This document shows positions 27,264 to 36,620 of a stretch of DNA of 64,000 nt, in pieces. The stretch is from Sphingobacterium sp. UBA5670. Lineage in GTDB: Bacteria > Bacteroidota > Bacteroidia > Sphingobacteriales > Sphingobacteriaceae. The DNA lies in the NCBI RefSeq assembly GCF_002420705.1, contig NZ_DIIM01000003.1:267923-331922 (forward strand), given 5' to 3'. Each line of letters begins with the position of its first letter. The first letter of the stretch is position 1. Under the pieces are notes generated by a model. It was not told the origin of the DNA and ran no database searches. It saw nothing but the letters and a program-made list of their open reading frames with translations. A program made the translations under genes and the position numbers.

Positions 27264-27722
27264 TTATTGATACACAAAAACGTTCTCTGAAAAAACAAAG
27301 ACGTTGCTAAAATACTGACGCAGTTCGCGCATAAAAGCATTTGCCTCCGAGCGACTTCTAAAATCACCTACTTTGACGCGGTAATTGGGTTCATCATAGG
27401 TAATATAGGTATCAATATCTTTATACATGCTTCGGAAACGTGTCTGCTCCGAAAATGCCTGATTCCGGTTTGATCCAGCGAAGATCTGTACGCGAAATCC
27501 TCTAACTTTAACCCGTGTTGCCGCTGAGCGGACAATAGGCTTAGAAGGAACCACTGTCGCTTTGCTTTCGACAGGATTGATCCCCATAGCTGCCCTAAAA
27601 TTTTGAAGCTGTGTAATCAACGAATCCTTGGTTACAATGACTCCTCCCTTTTCCTGTGCATTCACATTTACAATCGTAAACAGCACAAGTGCATGTATGA
27701 AAATCAATCCTCTCTTCAGCAT
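27264..27722 (-). CDS. Secreted SPOR-domain protein
   Basis: 152 residues. A Sec signal ends near NVNAQ. The C-terminal half (about 75-150) is a SPOR domain: GFRVQIFAGSNRNQA and YRVKVGDFRSRSEANAFMRELR. SPOR domains bind denuded peptidoglycan glycan strands, so this is probably a periplasmic cell-wall protein. It lies 20 bp downstream of secA in the same direction. Confidence 0.9.
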   Translation of the reverse strand: MLKRGLIFIHALVLFTIVNVNAQEKGGVIVTKDSLITQLQNFRAAMGINPVESKATVVPSKPIVRSAATRVKVRGFRVQIFAGSNRNQAFSEQTRFRSMYKDIDTYITYDEPNYRVKVGDFRSRSEANAFMRELRQYFSNVFVFSENVFVYQ

Positions 27723-27742
27723 AGTTTAACCTTTCTTATCGA

Positions 27743-30700
27743 TTAGTTATTTGCGCCGTGGCAATTTTTATATTTTTTTCCTGAACCACAAGGACATTCG
27801 TCATTGCGCCCAACAGTATTTTCATTACGAACAGGTTCTTTTGGCCCGTCATTCACATCTTCTTCACTCACCCCTGTAGGCGAAGCCAATTCAGCTTTAG
27901 TTTCAACCGTTTTCACGGGAGCCTGCTGTACTTGTCTAGCTTGCATTGAAGTCGGTTCTTGACCAGGGATCTCTCCTTTGAAGATAAAGCTTACCACATC
28001 CTTATTCATAGAAGCCAACATCGATTTAAACAAATCAAATGCCTCCATTTTATAAATGATGATTGGATCTTTTTGTTCATAAACAGCATTTTGAACGGAT
28101 TGTTTTAAATCATCCATTTCACGCAAGTGCTCTTTCCAAGCCTCATCGATCAAGGCCAATACAATTCCTTTCTCGAAAGATTTGAAAACTTCTTTACCGT
28201 TGCTTTCGATTGCTTTTTTCAAATTTGCTGAAACCTGAATACCGCGAATACCATCAGTAAATGGAATTACTACATTTTCGACAATTTGACCTCTTTCTGC
28301 ATATACATTATTCAATACAGGGACTGTCAAAGCTCCAACGGCTTCAATTTTATGATGGTAAGCATTAATTGCATGTTCGAAAAGACGATCAGTCAAGCCT
28401 TCGATTTTACCTTGAGCAAATTCTTCTGCTGTTATTTCTGGAGTTATCGCAAAGATGCGGATTACTTCAATTTGGAAATCTTCATAATTACCTTGTTCTT
28501 TGGCCTCAACGACAATTTCTTCCGCAACATCAAAAATCATGTTATTCAAATCCACGTCCAAACGCTCTCCAAACAAAGCATTTTTACGCTTCGAATAGAT
28601 TACTGTACGTTGTGAGTTCATCACATCATCGTATTCCAATAGACGTTTACGGATACCGAAGTTATTCTCCTCCACTTTACGTTGTGCACGTTCGATGGAT
28701 TTAGTCAACATACTATGTTGCATCACTTCACCCTCTTCAACACCCATTTTCACCATGATGTTAGAGATTCGCTCTGAAGCAAATAAGCGCATCAAGTTAT
28801 CTTCCAAAGAAACGAAGAATTGCGATGAACCTGGATCTCCCTGACGACCAGCACGACCACGTAACTGACGGTCAACACGACGGGATTCGTGTCTTTCAGT
28901 ACCGATAATCGCAAGACCACCTGCTTTCTTAACTTCTTCGGTCAATTTAATATCCGTACCACGACCAGCCATATTCGTCGCGATAGTCACCTGACCTGGA
29001 CGTCCCGCCTCAGCAACGATATCAGCCTCTTTTTGGTGTAACTTCGCATTCAGTACATTATGTTTGATCTTACGCAATTGAAGCATACGGCTCAATAATT
29101 CAGAAATTTCAACAGATGTTGTACCGACCAATACTGGACGTCCCGCATCTGTCAAACGTTGAATTTCTTCGGCTACTGCATTGTATTTTTCGCGTGCTGT
29201 ACGATAGATCAAATCCTGACGGTCATCGCGTTGAGCAACACGATTAGTCGGAATTTCGACCACATCCAATTTGTAAATTTCCCAAAGCTCACCAGCCTCT
29301 GTTGACGCAGTACCGGTCATACCCGAAAGTTTGTGGTACATCCGAAAGTAGTTTTGCAATGTAATCGTCGCATAAGTTTGTGTCGCGTCTTCAACTTTCA
29401 CATTCTCTTTCGCTTCGATCGCCTGGTGCAAACCATCCGAGTAACGACGACCATCCATGATACGACCTGTTTGCTCGTCAACAATTTTCACTTTACCTTC
29501 ATCAACGATATATTCAACATCATTTTCAAACAAAGTATATGCTTTTAACAGCTGATTGATCGAGTGAATACGCTCCGCTTTAATCGAATAATCACGCAAC
29601 ATATCCTCCTTTTGAGCTGCCTTTTCTTCCAAAGTCAACGAAGATTTTTCAATTTCAGCAATCTCAGTACCAACATCCGGTAAAATAAAGAATGAAGGAT
29701 CCTCACCTGTTGCTGTGATCAATTCAATTCCTTTTTCTGTCAATTCTACTTGATTGTTCTTTTCATCAATCACAAAATAAAGTTCTGCATCCACCTTAGG
29801 CATATTTTTATTTTGCTCTTGCATATAGTAGTTTTCTACCTTTTGCAAGATAGAACGATTAGCACCTTCACTTAAGAACTTGATTAAAGCTTTATTTTTA
29901 GGCAAACCTCTATAAGCTCTTAACAAGGCCAAACCACCGCCTTCAACATCAGAATCTCCTGCTGCCAAAGCCTTTTTAGCGTCATTTAAAACAGTATTGA
30001 TGTAAGCTTTCTGTACATGTACCAAACGTTCGATACGAGGTTTCAATTGGTAAAATTCATGTTGATCGCCACGAGGAATTGGACCTGAGATAATCAATGG
30101 TGTACGCGCATCATCAATCAAAACAGAGTCAACCTCATCGACCATGGCAAAATGTAATTTTCCTTGTACCAGCGCGTCTGGCGTCTGAACCATATTATCA
30201 CGCAGATAATCGAAACCAAACTCATTATTCGTACCATATACGATATCCGATTGGTAAGCTTTACGGCGTTGTGGAGAATTTGGCTGATGTTTATCAATAC
30301 AGTCAACAGATAAGCCATGGAATTCAAATAATGGTGCATTCCATTCAGAGTCACGACGGGCAAGGTAATCATTCACCGTTACAATGTGTACACCTTGTCC
30401 AGATAGCGCGTTTAGATAAGTCGGAAGTGTTCCTACCAACGTCTTACCCTCACCTGTTGCCATCTCGGCAATTTTACCACTGTGCAATACAATACCACCA
30501 ATTAATTGGACATCATAGTGTACCATGTTCCAAGTTACCTCAGTACCGGCTGCCATCCATTTGTTTTTCCAAATGGCTTTATCTCCATTGATAATAACGT
30601 TTGGTTTGTATACGGCCAGTTCCCTGTCAAAATCATTGGCAGTAACCTCCAGTTCTTCGTTTTCTGTCAAACGTCTCGAAGTTTCTTTTACTACAGCGAA

Positions 30701-31030
30701 TGCTTCTGGTAAAATATCCTTCAATACCTCTTCCAACTTCTTGTCACGATCTTTGGACAATTTGTCCACCTGCTCGTAAATTGAAGTTTTCTTTGCCATA
30801 TCGTCCTCGTCTTGATCTGCCTCTTTTTTAAGCGTATCAATCTCTTGGTCAATATCTGCTAGGTAATTCTTAATTCTTTCTTTGAAATCAACGGTCTTGG
30901 CACGTAACTCGTCATTGGTTAGATTTGAAAGCTTCTCATATTCAGCTTTGATTTGGTCTACCACAGGCTGAATTCCCTTGATATCTCTCTCGGATTTACT
31001 TCCAAATAATTTACTTAAAAACTTTAACAT
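27743..31030 (-). CDS. secA: Preprotein translocase ATPase SecA
   Basis: 1095 residues, larger than E. coli SecA (901) as is usual in Bacteroidota. MATGEGKT is the Walker A, VDEVDSVLIDDARTPLIISG the DEAD-type Walker B region, and the helicase half has TNMAGRGTDIKL and GTERHESRRVDRQLRGRAGRQGD. The C-terminal zinc-binding SEC-C tail CPCGSGKKYKNCH is intact. SecA drives export through SecYEG. Inserted acidic segments in the first third account for much of the extra length. It leads a leftward transcript with the SPOR and M20 genes. Confidence 0.98.
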   Translation of the reverse strand: MLKFLSKLFGSKSERDIKGIQPVVDQIKAEYEKLSNLTNDELRAKTVDFKERIKNYLADIDQEIDTLKKEADQDEDDMAKKTSIYEQVDKLSKDRDKKLEEVLKDILPEAFAVVKETSRRLTENEELEVTANDFDRELAVYKPNVIINGDKAIWKNKWMAAGTEVTWNMVHYDVQLIGGIVLHSGKIAEMATGEGKTLVGTLPTYLNALSGQGVHIVTVNDYLARRDSEWNAPLFEFHGLSVDCIDKHQPNSPQRRKAYQSDIVYGTNNEFGFDYLRDNMVQTPDALVQGKLHFAMVDEVDSVLIDDARTPLIISGPIPRGDQHEFYQLKPRIERLVHVQKAYINTVLNDAKKALAAGDSDVEGGGLALLRAYRGLPKNKALIKFLSEGANRSILQKVENYYMQEQNKNMPKVDAELYFVIDEKNNQVELTEKGIELITATGEDPSFFILPDVGTEIAEIEKSSLTLEEKAAQKEDMLRDYSIKAERIHSINQLLKAYTLFENDVEYIVDEGKVKIVDEQTGRIMDGRRYSDGLHQAIEAKENVKVEDATQTYATITLQNYFRMYHKLSGMTGTASTEAGELWEIYKLDVVEIPTNRVAQRDDRQDLIYRTAREKYNAVAEEIQRLTDAGRPVLVGTTSVEISELLSRMLQLRKIKHNVLNAKLHQKEADIVAEAGRPGQVTIATNMAGRGTDIKLTEEVKKAGGLAIIGTERHESRRVDRQLRGRAGRQGDPGSSQFFVSLEDNLMRLFASERISNIMVKMGVEEGEVMQHSMLTKSIERAQRKVEENNFGIRKRLLEYDDVMNSQRTVIYSKRKNALFGERLDVDLNNMIFDVAEEIVVEAKEQGNYEDFQIEVIRIFAITPEITAEEFAQGKIEGLTDRLFEHAINAYHHKIEAVGALTVPVLNNVYAERGQIVENVVIPFTDGIRGIQVSANLKKAIESNGKEVFKSFEKGIVLALIDEAWKEHLREMDDLKQSVQNAVYEQKDPIIIYKMEAFDLFKSMLASMNKDVVSFIFKGEIPGQEPTSMQARQVQQAPVKTVETKAELASPTGVSEEDVNDGPKEPVRNENTVGRNDECPCGSGKKYKNCHGANN

Positions 31031-31111
31031 AATTTTTTTTCTATCTCAACTTAAGATTTTGTACAATAATGACTCCAAAGTAAAATTGCAGACAATTTGA
31101 CACTAATCGGG

Positions 31112-31119
31112 CAAATTTA
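31112..31119 (-). promoter_or_regulatory. Candidate -7 promoter box of secA
   Basis: Minus-strand TAAATTTG fits TAnnTTTG and gives a leader of about 75 nt before secA. Confidence 0.45.
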
Positions 31120-31289
31120 GTTATTAGATATGATATCTAACAGCTTACACCTATTTTTTTTACGTTATTTTTTATTGAAAATGTCAGTTCCACACAACCA
31201 ATAGCGATCTCTCCTCTACTTAGTCCAATTTGCCCAGATTGCTAACCTGATTTTTTTGCCGATATATTTCCTTACTGACAATAAATGAG

Positions 31290-32159
31290 CTATGATAAAA
31301 ACAGTTTTTTGGCTGAGTGTGGAATGAAACCCAGTTCCTGAGCCTTTTCAAACATCTTCGAAATCGCATTACGCCCTTCAAGTCCTAATTCTACTGAATA
31401 TTTATTGACATAAAGTTCAATATGCTTATACATCACCTCTTCACTCATCTCCTGCGCGTGATCACGAATAAACTCAAGCCCTGATTTCGGATTGGCAAAT
31501 GCAAATTCTACACTTTCTTTTAAAATTGCGTTCAATGTATCTTTCACCTCTTGTGGCAGACTACGTTTTACGACAATTCCGCCAAGAGGAATCGGAAATT
31601 TTGTCGTCTTCTCCCAATACTCACCCAAATCAACGACTTTATGCAGCCCTTTTTCTGCATAAGTGAATCTATTTTCGTGAATAATTAGTCCCAGATCAAT
31701 CGATCCATCCAATAAAGCGCCTTCAATATCCGAAAAAACCAATTCGACCTTATTTTTTAATTCGGGGAATGCCAGACCCAATAAAAAATTTGCTGTTGTA
31801 TACTTCCCAGGATAGCCCACTTTCAACTGATCGAATCCTTCTAAGCTTTCAGCTCTGTCCAATTTTTGTTGCAACAATTTTGCTAATCTCGGATCCTTGG
31901 TAATCAGCATAGGCCCCACCCCGAAGCCTAAAGCGCTTCCAGCATCAAGTAACTCATACTCTTCAACAGCGTAGGCAAAAGCATGATAGCTCAGCTTAGT
32001 AATATCAAGATCGCCATTGAAAGCCTTCAAATTTAAGGTTTCAACATCCTGATATTCAACCTCAAATTCCAGTCCTTTCGTATCTATTTTATGATGAATC
32101 AAGGCATCAAAAATAAATGTATCATTTGGGCATGGAGAAAATCCTAATGTCAATTTCAT
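31290..32159 (-). CDS. mqnD: 1,4-dihydroxy-6-naphthoate synthase (futalosine menaquinone pathway)
   Basis: 289 residues. LGFSPCPNDTFIFDALIHH is the MqnD opening, and KLSYHAFAYAV and GFGVGPMLIT follow. MqnD turns cyclic dehypoxanthinyl futalosine into 1,4-dihydroxy-6-naphthoate, a late step of menaquinone synthesis through futalosine. The fold is a periplasmic-binding-protein type, but the enzyme is cytoplasmic and there is no signal peptide. Other mqn genes are not in the window. Confidence 0.93.
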   Translation of the reverse strand: MKLTLGFSPCPNDTFIFDALIHHKIDTKGLEFEVEYQDVETLNLKAFNGDLDITKLSYHAFAYAVEEYELLDAGSALGFGVGPMLITKDPRLAKLLQQKLDRAESLEGFDQLKVGYPGKYTTANFLLGLAFPELKNKVELVFSDIEGALLDGSIDLGLIIHENRFTYAEKGLHKVVDLGEYWEKTTKFPIPLGGIVVKRSLPQEVKDTLNAILKESVEFAFANPKSGLEFIRDHAQEMSEEVMYKHIELYVNKYSVELGLEGRNAISKMFEKAQELGFIPHSAKKLFLS

Positions 32160-32196
32160 TTTTTTCTTTTTTTCCCACCAAAAGGATGGGACTTCA

Positions 32197-32204
32197 CAAA
32201 TTTA
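32197..32204 (-). promoter_or_regulatory. Candidate -7 promoter box of mqnD
   Basis: Minus-strand TAAATTTG fits TAnnTTTG, about 38 bp before the mqnD ATG. It lies just past the stop codon of the upstream small membrane-protein gene. Confidence 0.5.
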
Positions 32205-32205
32205 A

Positions 32206-32466
32206 TCAAACAGTAACTTTATGTGTAATTAGATAGAGTATCATAGCCAGAAAGGTGCTTACCATAATCCCTTTTCCTGTATGATCATTTCCTGCGCGAT
32301 AAACAAAACGCAACAGCACTAAATTAATCAATACTGCCATGGTATAGACAGCCATAGGCTTTTCGGGCAAAAAATGAATTTCAATATCCGTAAAACGTAC
32401 CAAAACATGGGCCAATGCCGGAGAAACAGCTCCAATACCCAACCCTATCCAAAAATTATTTTTCAC
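32206..32466 (-). CDS. Small three-helix membrane protein downstream of surE
   Basis: 86 residues if the GTG at 32466 is the start; a TTG at 32502 would add 12 residues and overlap surE by 17 bp. No ATG lies near either. Hydrophobic stretches are around 5-22, 37-53 and 68-82. No family is recognised. It follows surE, so co-transcription is likely; the start is uncertain. Confidence 0.6.
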   Translation of the reverse strand: MKNNFWIGLGIGAVSPALAHVLVRFTDIEIHFLPEKPMAVYTMAVLINLVLLRFVYRAGNDHTGKGIMVSTFLAMILYLITHKVTV

Positions 32467-32485
32467 GTTTGCTCTATCTAATCGT

Positions 32486-33256
32486 TTATCCAAGATGATC
32501 AAAGCTCCATGAATTTAACTCTGGAATAGCATGATGCGCTGTCATATCAAACTGTGTAGGAACAACAGACACATAACCATTGGCCAGGGCAAAACAATCG
32601 GTATCCTCACCTCTATCCTGCAAAACAAATTTGCCTGTTGTCCAATAATAATCGCGGTTATGCGGATCAATACGTTCATCAAATTCTTCTACCCAATGTC
32701 CACCTGCCTGCCTACAGATTTTAATACCTTTAAAACCTGGCGTTTGTGGAAAATTAACATTCAGCAATGTATTTTTAGGAAGACCATTGGCCAGCACTTG
32801 CTCAGCAATAGAAATCACATAGGGTCTACAATAGCTAAAATCTGCATCATGGGAAAAATTATCAAGCGAAAATCCCACGGAAGGAATACCTTCAATAGCT
32901 CCTTCTACCGCAGCAGACATGGTGCCTGAATAAAGAACATTGATTGAATTATTGAGCCCATGATTGATACCCGAAACACAGATATCCGGTTTTTGCCCCT
33001 TAAAAACTTTATTTACAGCAAGCTTCACACAGTCTACCGGTGTTCCCGAACACTGATACATCTCAACGCCTTCATATAGATTGATTTTGTCTAAACGAAG
33101 CGGTCTGCCGAGTGTAATAGCATGGCCCATTCCAGATTGCGCCGAATCGGGAGCAACGACGACAACATTTCCAATTTTCTGCATTTCCTCCAGCAACACC
33201 TTAATCCCCGGCGCTGTAATACCGTCATCGTTAACAACTAAAATATTAGGTTTCAT
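32486..33256 (-). CDS. surE: 5'/3'-nucleotidase SurE
   Basis: 256 residues. ILVVNDDGITAPGI carries the paired metal-binding aspartates, followed by APDSAQSGMGHAITL and the VSGINHGLN motif with the third ligand asparagine. SurE dephosphorylates nucleoside monophosphates and is linked to stationary-phase survival in some bacteria. It heads a two-gene leftward unit. No exact -7 box was found upstream, but an inverted repeat lies at 33325-33355. Confidence 0.95.
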   Translation of the reverse strand: MKPNILVVNDDGITAPGIKVLLEEMQKIGNVVVVAPDSAQSGMGHAITLGRPLRLDKINLYEGVEMYQCSGTPVDCVKLAVNKVFKGQKPDICVSGINHGLNNSINVLYSGTMSAAVEGAIEGIPSVGFSLDNFSHDADFSYCRPYVISIAEQVLANGLPKNTLLNVNFPQTPGFKGIKICRQAGGHWVEEFDERIDPHNRDYYWTTGKFVLQDRGEDTDCFALANGYVSVVPTQFDMTAHHAIPELNSWSFDHLG

Positions 33257-33546
33257 ATGTAATTTATTTCTCTTTTATGGTCATCTGGAATCCCCAATTG
33301 TCTCCATCCATGATTGTGCTTTTAGCATATGGGGGATTTCTTCTTTACCATATGCGAAGTTAGTAAATCTGAAACCGAGATGTAAATAATATTGACACTA
33401 CGGGCAATTATTATTAATAACGGTACATACAGACATTGCGTAAGCAACAAAGCAGTCTCAAAATAAAAGCGGCAGAAAACTAACTTATTATCAATAGTAT
33501 ACCAATACTAGCATTAAAAGAGATATTATACTAGTTTTAAAGCGCT
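33257..33546. other. Gap between surE and the palindromic repeat
   Basis: About 290 bp without a gene. It holds an 8 bp inverted repeat, GCATATGG at 33325-33332 and CCATATGC at 33348-33355, which could be a leader hairpin or operator for surE. Nothing else was seen. Confidence 0.45.
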
Positions 33547-33620
33547 TTATCAGGGGGTTAACAGGGGTATACCCGTGTTAACCCCCTGATAACCCCTTGT
33601 TAAACCCCTGTTATACCCTC
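33547..33620. repeat. GC-rich palindrome plus tandem 11-mers
   Basis: 33547-33592 is a near-perfect 46 bp palindrome: TTATCAGGGGGTTAACA, then GGGTATACCC flanked by single G residues, then TGTTAACCCCCTGATAA. To the right the same unit recurs degenerately: TGATAACCCCT, TGTTAAACCCCT, GTTATACCCTC. The region is far more G/C-rich than the AT-rich DNA around it. Confidence 0.85.
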
Positions 33621-33790
33621 GTTATTATAGCAATTGGTAGTAAGTTGTTGTCAAGTTATTCATTAGATAAAGAAGAACATTTCAAAAAACAGAGGGCTAA
33701 AAAACACTACGACATCGTTTGCGTAACATTGTATCGTTATTGACAAATATTAGCCCTAAATTTAGCATTCAAATAAAAAATAATTCAGTT

Positions 33791-34636
33791 ATGAGCATTA
33801 ATTTTGAATCCCGCTATGCAATAGGGCCAAAGGAATACAAAACTTTAGATACACAAGGATTAAGAGAGAATTTTCTAATTGAAAAAGTTTTTGAAGCAGA
33901 TAAAATTAACTTTGTCTATACCCACTACGATCGTTATATGGCTGGTGGCGCAATGCCTGTAAATTCAAAAATAAAATTGGATACTATTCCGGAACTACTA
34001 AAAGAACCGTACTTCCTTTCCCGAAGAGAGCTGGGTATTATCAATGTTGGTGGAAATGGTGAGGTTGAGGTTGATGGTACTGTCTACGATCTCAATACCA
34101 AAGAAGCACTTTACATTGGCCAGGGCGCCAAAGAGGTCTATTTTTCAAGTAAGGATACTGATAATCCGGCGAAATTCTATTTAAACTCGACTCCGGCTCA
34201 TTGCAGCTACCCAACTAAAAAGGTAACGAAAGAAGATTCCAATAAAATTGAATTAGGCTCATTAGAAACAGCTAATCATCGCACGATCAACCAGATGTTA
34301 TTAAATAAGGTTGTACAAACCTGCCAATTACAGATGGGCATGACCGAACTAAAACCGGGATCAGTATGGAATACAATGCCATCTCATACGCATGACCGCC
34401 GGATGGAAGTTTATTTCTATTTTGAGTTACCTGAAGGTCAGGCTGTATCCCACTTTATGGGACCTATCGATGAAACACGTCATATTTGGATGCACAACGA
34501 CCAAGCCGTCATCTCACCACCATGGTCAATTCACTCTGGCGCAGGAACTTCAAATTATACCTTCATCTGGGGAATGGCCGGTGAAAATTTAGATTATGAT
34601 GATATGGACAAATGTGCAATCACTGAATTAAAGTAA
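33791..34636 (+). CDS. kduI: 5-dehydro-4-deoxy-D-glucuronate isomerase
   Basis: 281 residues from ATG at 33791 (MSINFESRYAIGPKEYKTL), close to the 278 of E. coli KduI. The cupin metal ligands can be placed: H199 and H201 in SHTHDRRMEVYF, E206 in the same block, and H248 in WSIHSGAGT. KduI isomerises 4-deoxy-L-threo-5-hexosulose uronate, the product of unsaturated uronic acid breakdown (pectin and related polymers), to 3-deoxy-D-glycero-2,5-hexodiulosonate. It starts the operon with DUF4861 and kduD. Confidence 0.96.
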   Translation: MSINFESRYAIGPKEYKTLDTQGLRENFLIEKVFEADKINFVYTHYDRYMAGGAMPVNSKIKLDTIPELLKEPYFLSRRELGIINVGGNGEVEVDGTVYDLNTKEALYIGQGAKEVYFSSKDTDNPAKFYLNSTPAHCSYPTKKVTKEDSNKIELGSLETANHRTINQMLLNKVVQTCQLQMGMTELKPGSVWNTMPSHTHDRRMEVYFYFELPEGQAVSHFMGPIDETRHIWMHNDQAVISPPWSIHSGAGTSNYTFIWGMAGENLDYDDMDKCAITELK

Positions 34637-34647
34637 CCCTTTATCAA

Positions 34648-35769
34648 ATGAAAAAAACAGTCGTATTGAGCTTAGCGCTAGGGCTTTCAACAGTTGCTTC
34701 TGCGCAAAACAACAAAACCATTACCGTAAGCAATCCTTCTGCAAGCGCAAGAACGGAGTTGATCAGCATCCCTTATACAGCATTCGAAAAACACTTCGAA
34801 TTAAAAAACAATGTATTTACGATTGTGGATAAGGACAAAAAGGAATTGGCTTACCAGCTTGAAAAACTAGGAAAGCCAACAGCCCAAAATGTATTGATCC
34901 AAATAAGCATCGCTCCTAAAAGTTCATTGACATTTGGGGTGAATGAAAATATGCCAACGGCAGTTGCCCCCAAGACTTACGCAAGGTACATCCCTGAACG
35001 CAAAGATGACTTTGCCTGGGAAAATGACATTGCAGCTTTTAGAGCGTACGGAAAGGCCTTAGAAGGAACTTCTGAGGATGCACAGGGATTTGATTTTTGG
35101 GCAAAACGCAGCAATGATCTTGTCGTAGACGAATGGTACAAAACCGGTGATTATCATGCAGATCATGGCAAAGGCCTAGATTACTATTCCGTTGGACAAA
35201 CCTTAGGGGTTGGCGATGCGACTCCATTTATTGACCAGCAGGTCGTATACCATAAGCATTACCGCCAATACGAAGTATTGGATAACGGTCCTCTGCGCTC
35301 TACATTTAAACTCATCTATGAGCCCGAGAATGTAAAAGGTCAGCAGTTGCAAGTTGAAAAAACAATCTCCCTAGATGCTGGTAGCCAATTAAACAAAATA
35401 AGCTATTCGGTCAAAAATACGAGTTCAGAAGCGACTCCAATTGTCGTGGGAATCGCCAAAAGGAAAGAGGAAAAACCTCAAATTCTAAATGATGTAAAAA
35501 ATGGAATTTTGGCTTACTGGGAGCCTGCCGAAGGAGATAAAATTACCGGCACTGCCGTCATCCTGCCTAAAGTAAAATATGTTTTCAAAGATAGTCCACA
35601 ACAATTTTTACTAGCGACAACGGTCAAAAATAATAAACCGCTAGTTTATTTTGCGGGGGCTGCTTTCAACAAAGCTGGTAAAATAGGCAGTTTTGACCAA
35701 TGGCAATCCTATGTCAAAACATTCAAAAATAATTTAGATCAACCATTAACAATAAAATATTCAAAATAA
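34648..35769 (+). CDS. Secreted DUF4861 protein
   Basis: 373 residues with a Sec signal ending near VASAQN. The body is a beta-rich domain with TYARYIPERKDDFAWENDIAAFRAYG and EWYKTGDYHADHGKGLDYYSVG, which match DUF4861. In Bacteroidota this family is often encoded in pectin or uronate loci, and its place between kduI and kduD agrees. A lyase-like or sugar-binding role is possible, but none is shown. It overlaps kduD by 1 bp (TAATG). Confidence 0.88.
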   Translation: MKKTVVLSLALGLSTVASAQNNKTITVSNPSASARTELISIPYTAFEKHFELKNNVFTIVDKDKKELAYQLEKLGKPTAQNVLIQISIAPKSSLTFGVNENMPTAVAPKTYARYIPERKDDFAWENDIAAFRAYGKALEGTSEDAQGFDFWAKRSNDLVVDEWYKTGDYHADHGKGLDYYSVGQTLGVGDATPFIDQQVVYHKHYRQYEVLDNGPLRSTFKLIYEPENVKGQQLQVEKTISLDAGSQLNKISYSVKNTSSEATPIVVGIAKRKEEKPQILNDVKNGILAYWEPAEGDKITGTAVILPKVKYVFKDSPQQFLLATTVKNNKPLVYFAGAAFNKAGKIGSFDQWQSYVKTFKNNLDQPLTIKYSK

Positions 35770-36539
35770 TGTCCATATTGGAATCTTTTGACTTAAGTGG
35801 AAAAGTAGCTTTGGTAACAGGCTGCAAAAGAGGAATCGGTAAGGCAATTGCCGAAGCATTGGCTGAAGCTGGAGCCGATATTATCGGCGTTTCAGCGTCA
35901 TTGGAAACTGAAGGCTCTGCCGTAGAAAAATCCGTAAAAGCATTGGGTAGAAACTTCTACGCCTATCAATGTGATTTTTCTAAACGGACAGAACTCTACA
36001 AGTTCATAGAAAATGTAAAATCAGCACATCCTACGATTGATATCCTTTTTAACAATGCGGGAAATATCCTCCGCAAACCTGCTGCTGAGCACCCCGATGA
36101 ATATTGGGATGAAATCATTGAGATCAATCAAAATGCGCAATTCATACTGACGCGTGAAATCGGAAAGGACATGATTTCACGTGGAACTGGAAAGATTGTA
36201 TTTACAGCTTCTTTACTGACCTTTCAGGGTGGTATCAATGTTCCGGGATACGCTGCTTCGAAAGGGGCTGTAGGGTCTCTGGTAAAAGCTTTTGCCAATG
36301 AGTGGGCATCGAAAGGGGTTAATGTCAATGGATTTGCTCCAGGATACATCGCTACGGATAATACAGAAGCGCTGAGAGATGATCCCGAACGCTCCAAATC
36401 CATTTTGGACCGTATACCGGCAGGGCGCTGGGGTACTCCGGAAGACTTTAAAGGACCGGCTGTATTTCTCGCTTCAAAAGCATCTGATTATGTACATGGA
36501 ACCATCCTTACAGTCGATGGCGGCTGGATGGGAAGATAA
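35769..36539 (+). CDS. kduD: SDR dehydrogenase, 2-dehydro-3-deoxy-D-gluconate 5-dehydrogenase type
   Basis: 256 residues. The NAD-binding motif TGCKRGIGKA and NNAGN are followed by the catalytic Y161 and K165 in YAASK. KduD reduces the KduI product to 2-keto-3-deoxygluconate. The operon position next to kduI supports this over the closely related gluconate 5-dehydrogenase. No kdgK or kdgA follows, so the final steps must be encoded elsewhere. A terminator lies 94 bp past the stop. Confidence 0.94.
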   Translation: MSILESFDLSGKVALVTGCKRGIGKAIAEALAEAGADIIGVSASLETEGSAVEKSVKALGRNFYAYQCDFSKRTELYKFIENVKSAHPTIDILFNNAGNILRKPAAEHPDEYWDEIIEINQNAQFILTREIGKDMISRGTGKIVFTASLLTFQGGINVPGYAASKGAVGSLVKAFANEWASKGVNVNGFAPGYIATDNTEALRDDPERSKSILDRIPAGRWGTPEDFKGPAVFLASKASDYVHGTILTVDGGWMGR

Positions 36540-36620
36540 AAAATTCCATCTTTACGATAGTTTTGTTTTAAAAGTCTTTGTCCGAAGGGATAAAGGCTTT
36601 TTTTCTGAAAGTGTCTGTTT

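Noticed and set aside
30097..30591. 164-codon plus-strand frame opposite secA
   Set aside because: Shadow of the conserved secA coding sequence; rich in His, Gln and Tyr as expected from antisense codons.
33547..33620. CRISPR array or telomere-like repeat
   Set aside because: Repeat units are 11-12 bp, degenerate and without spacers; no cas gene is present.
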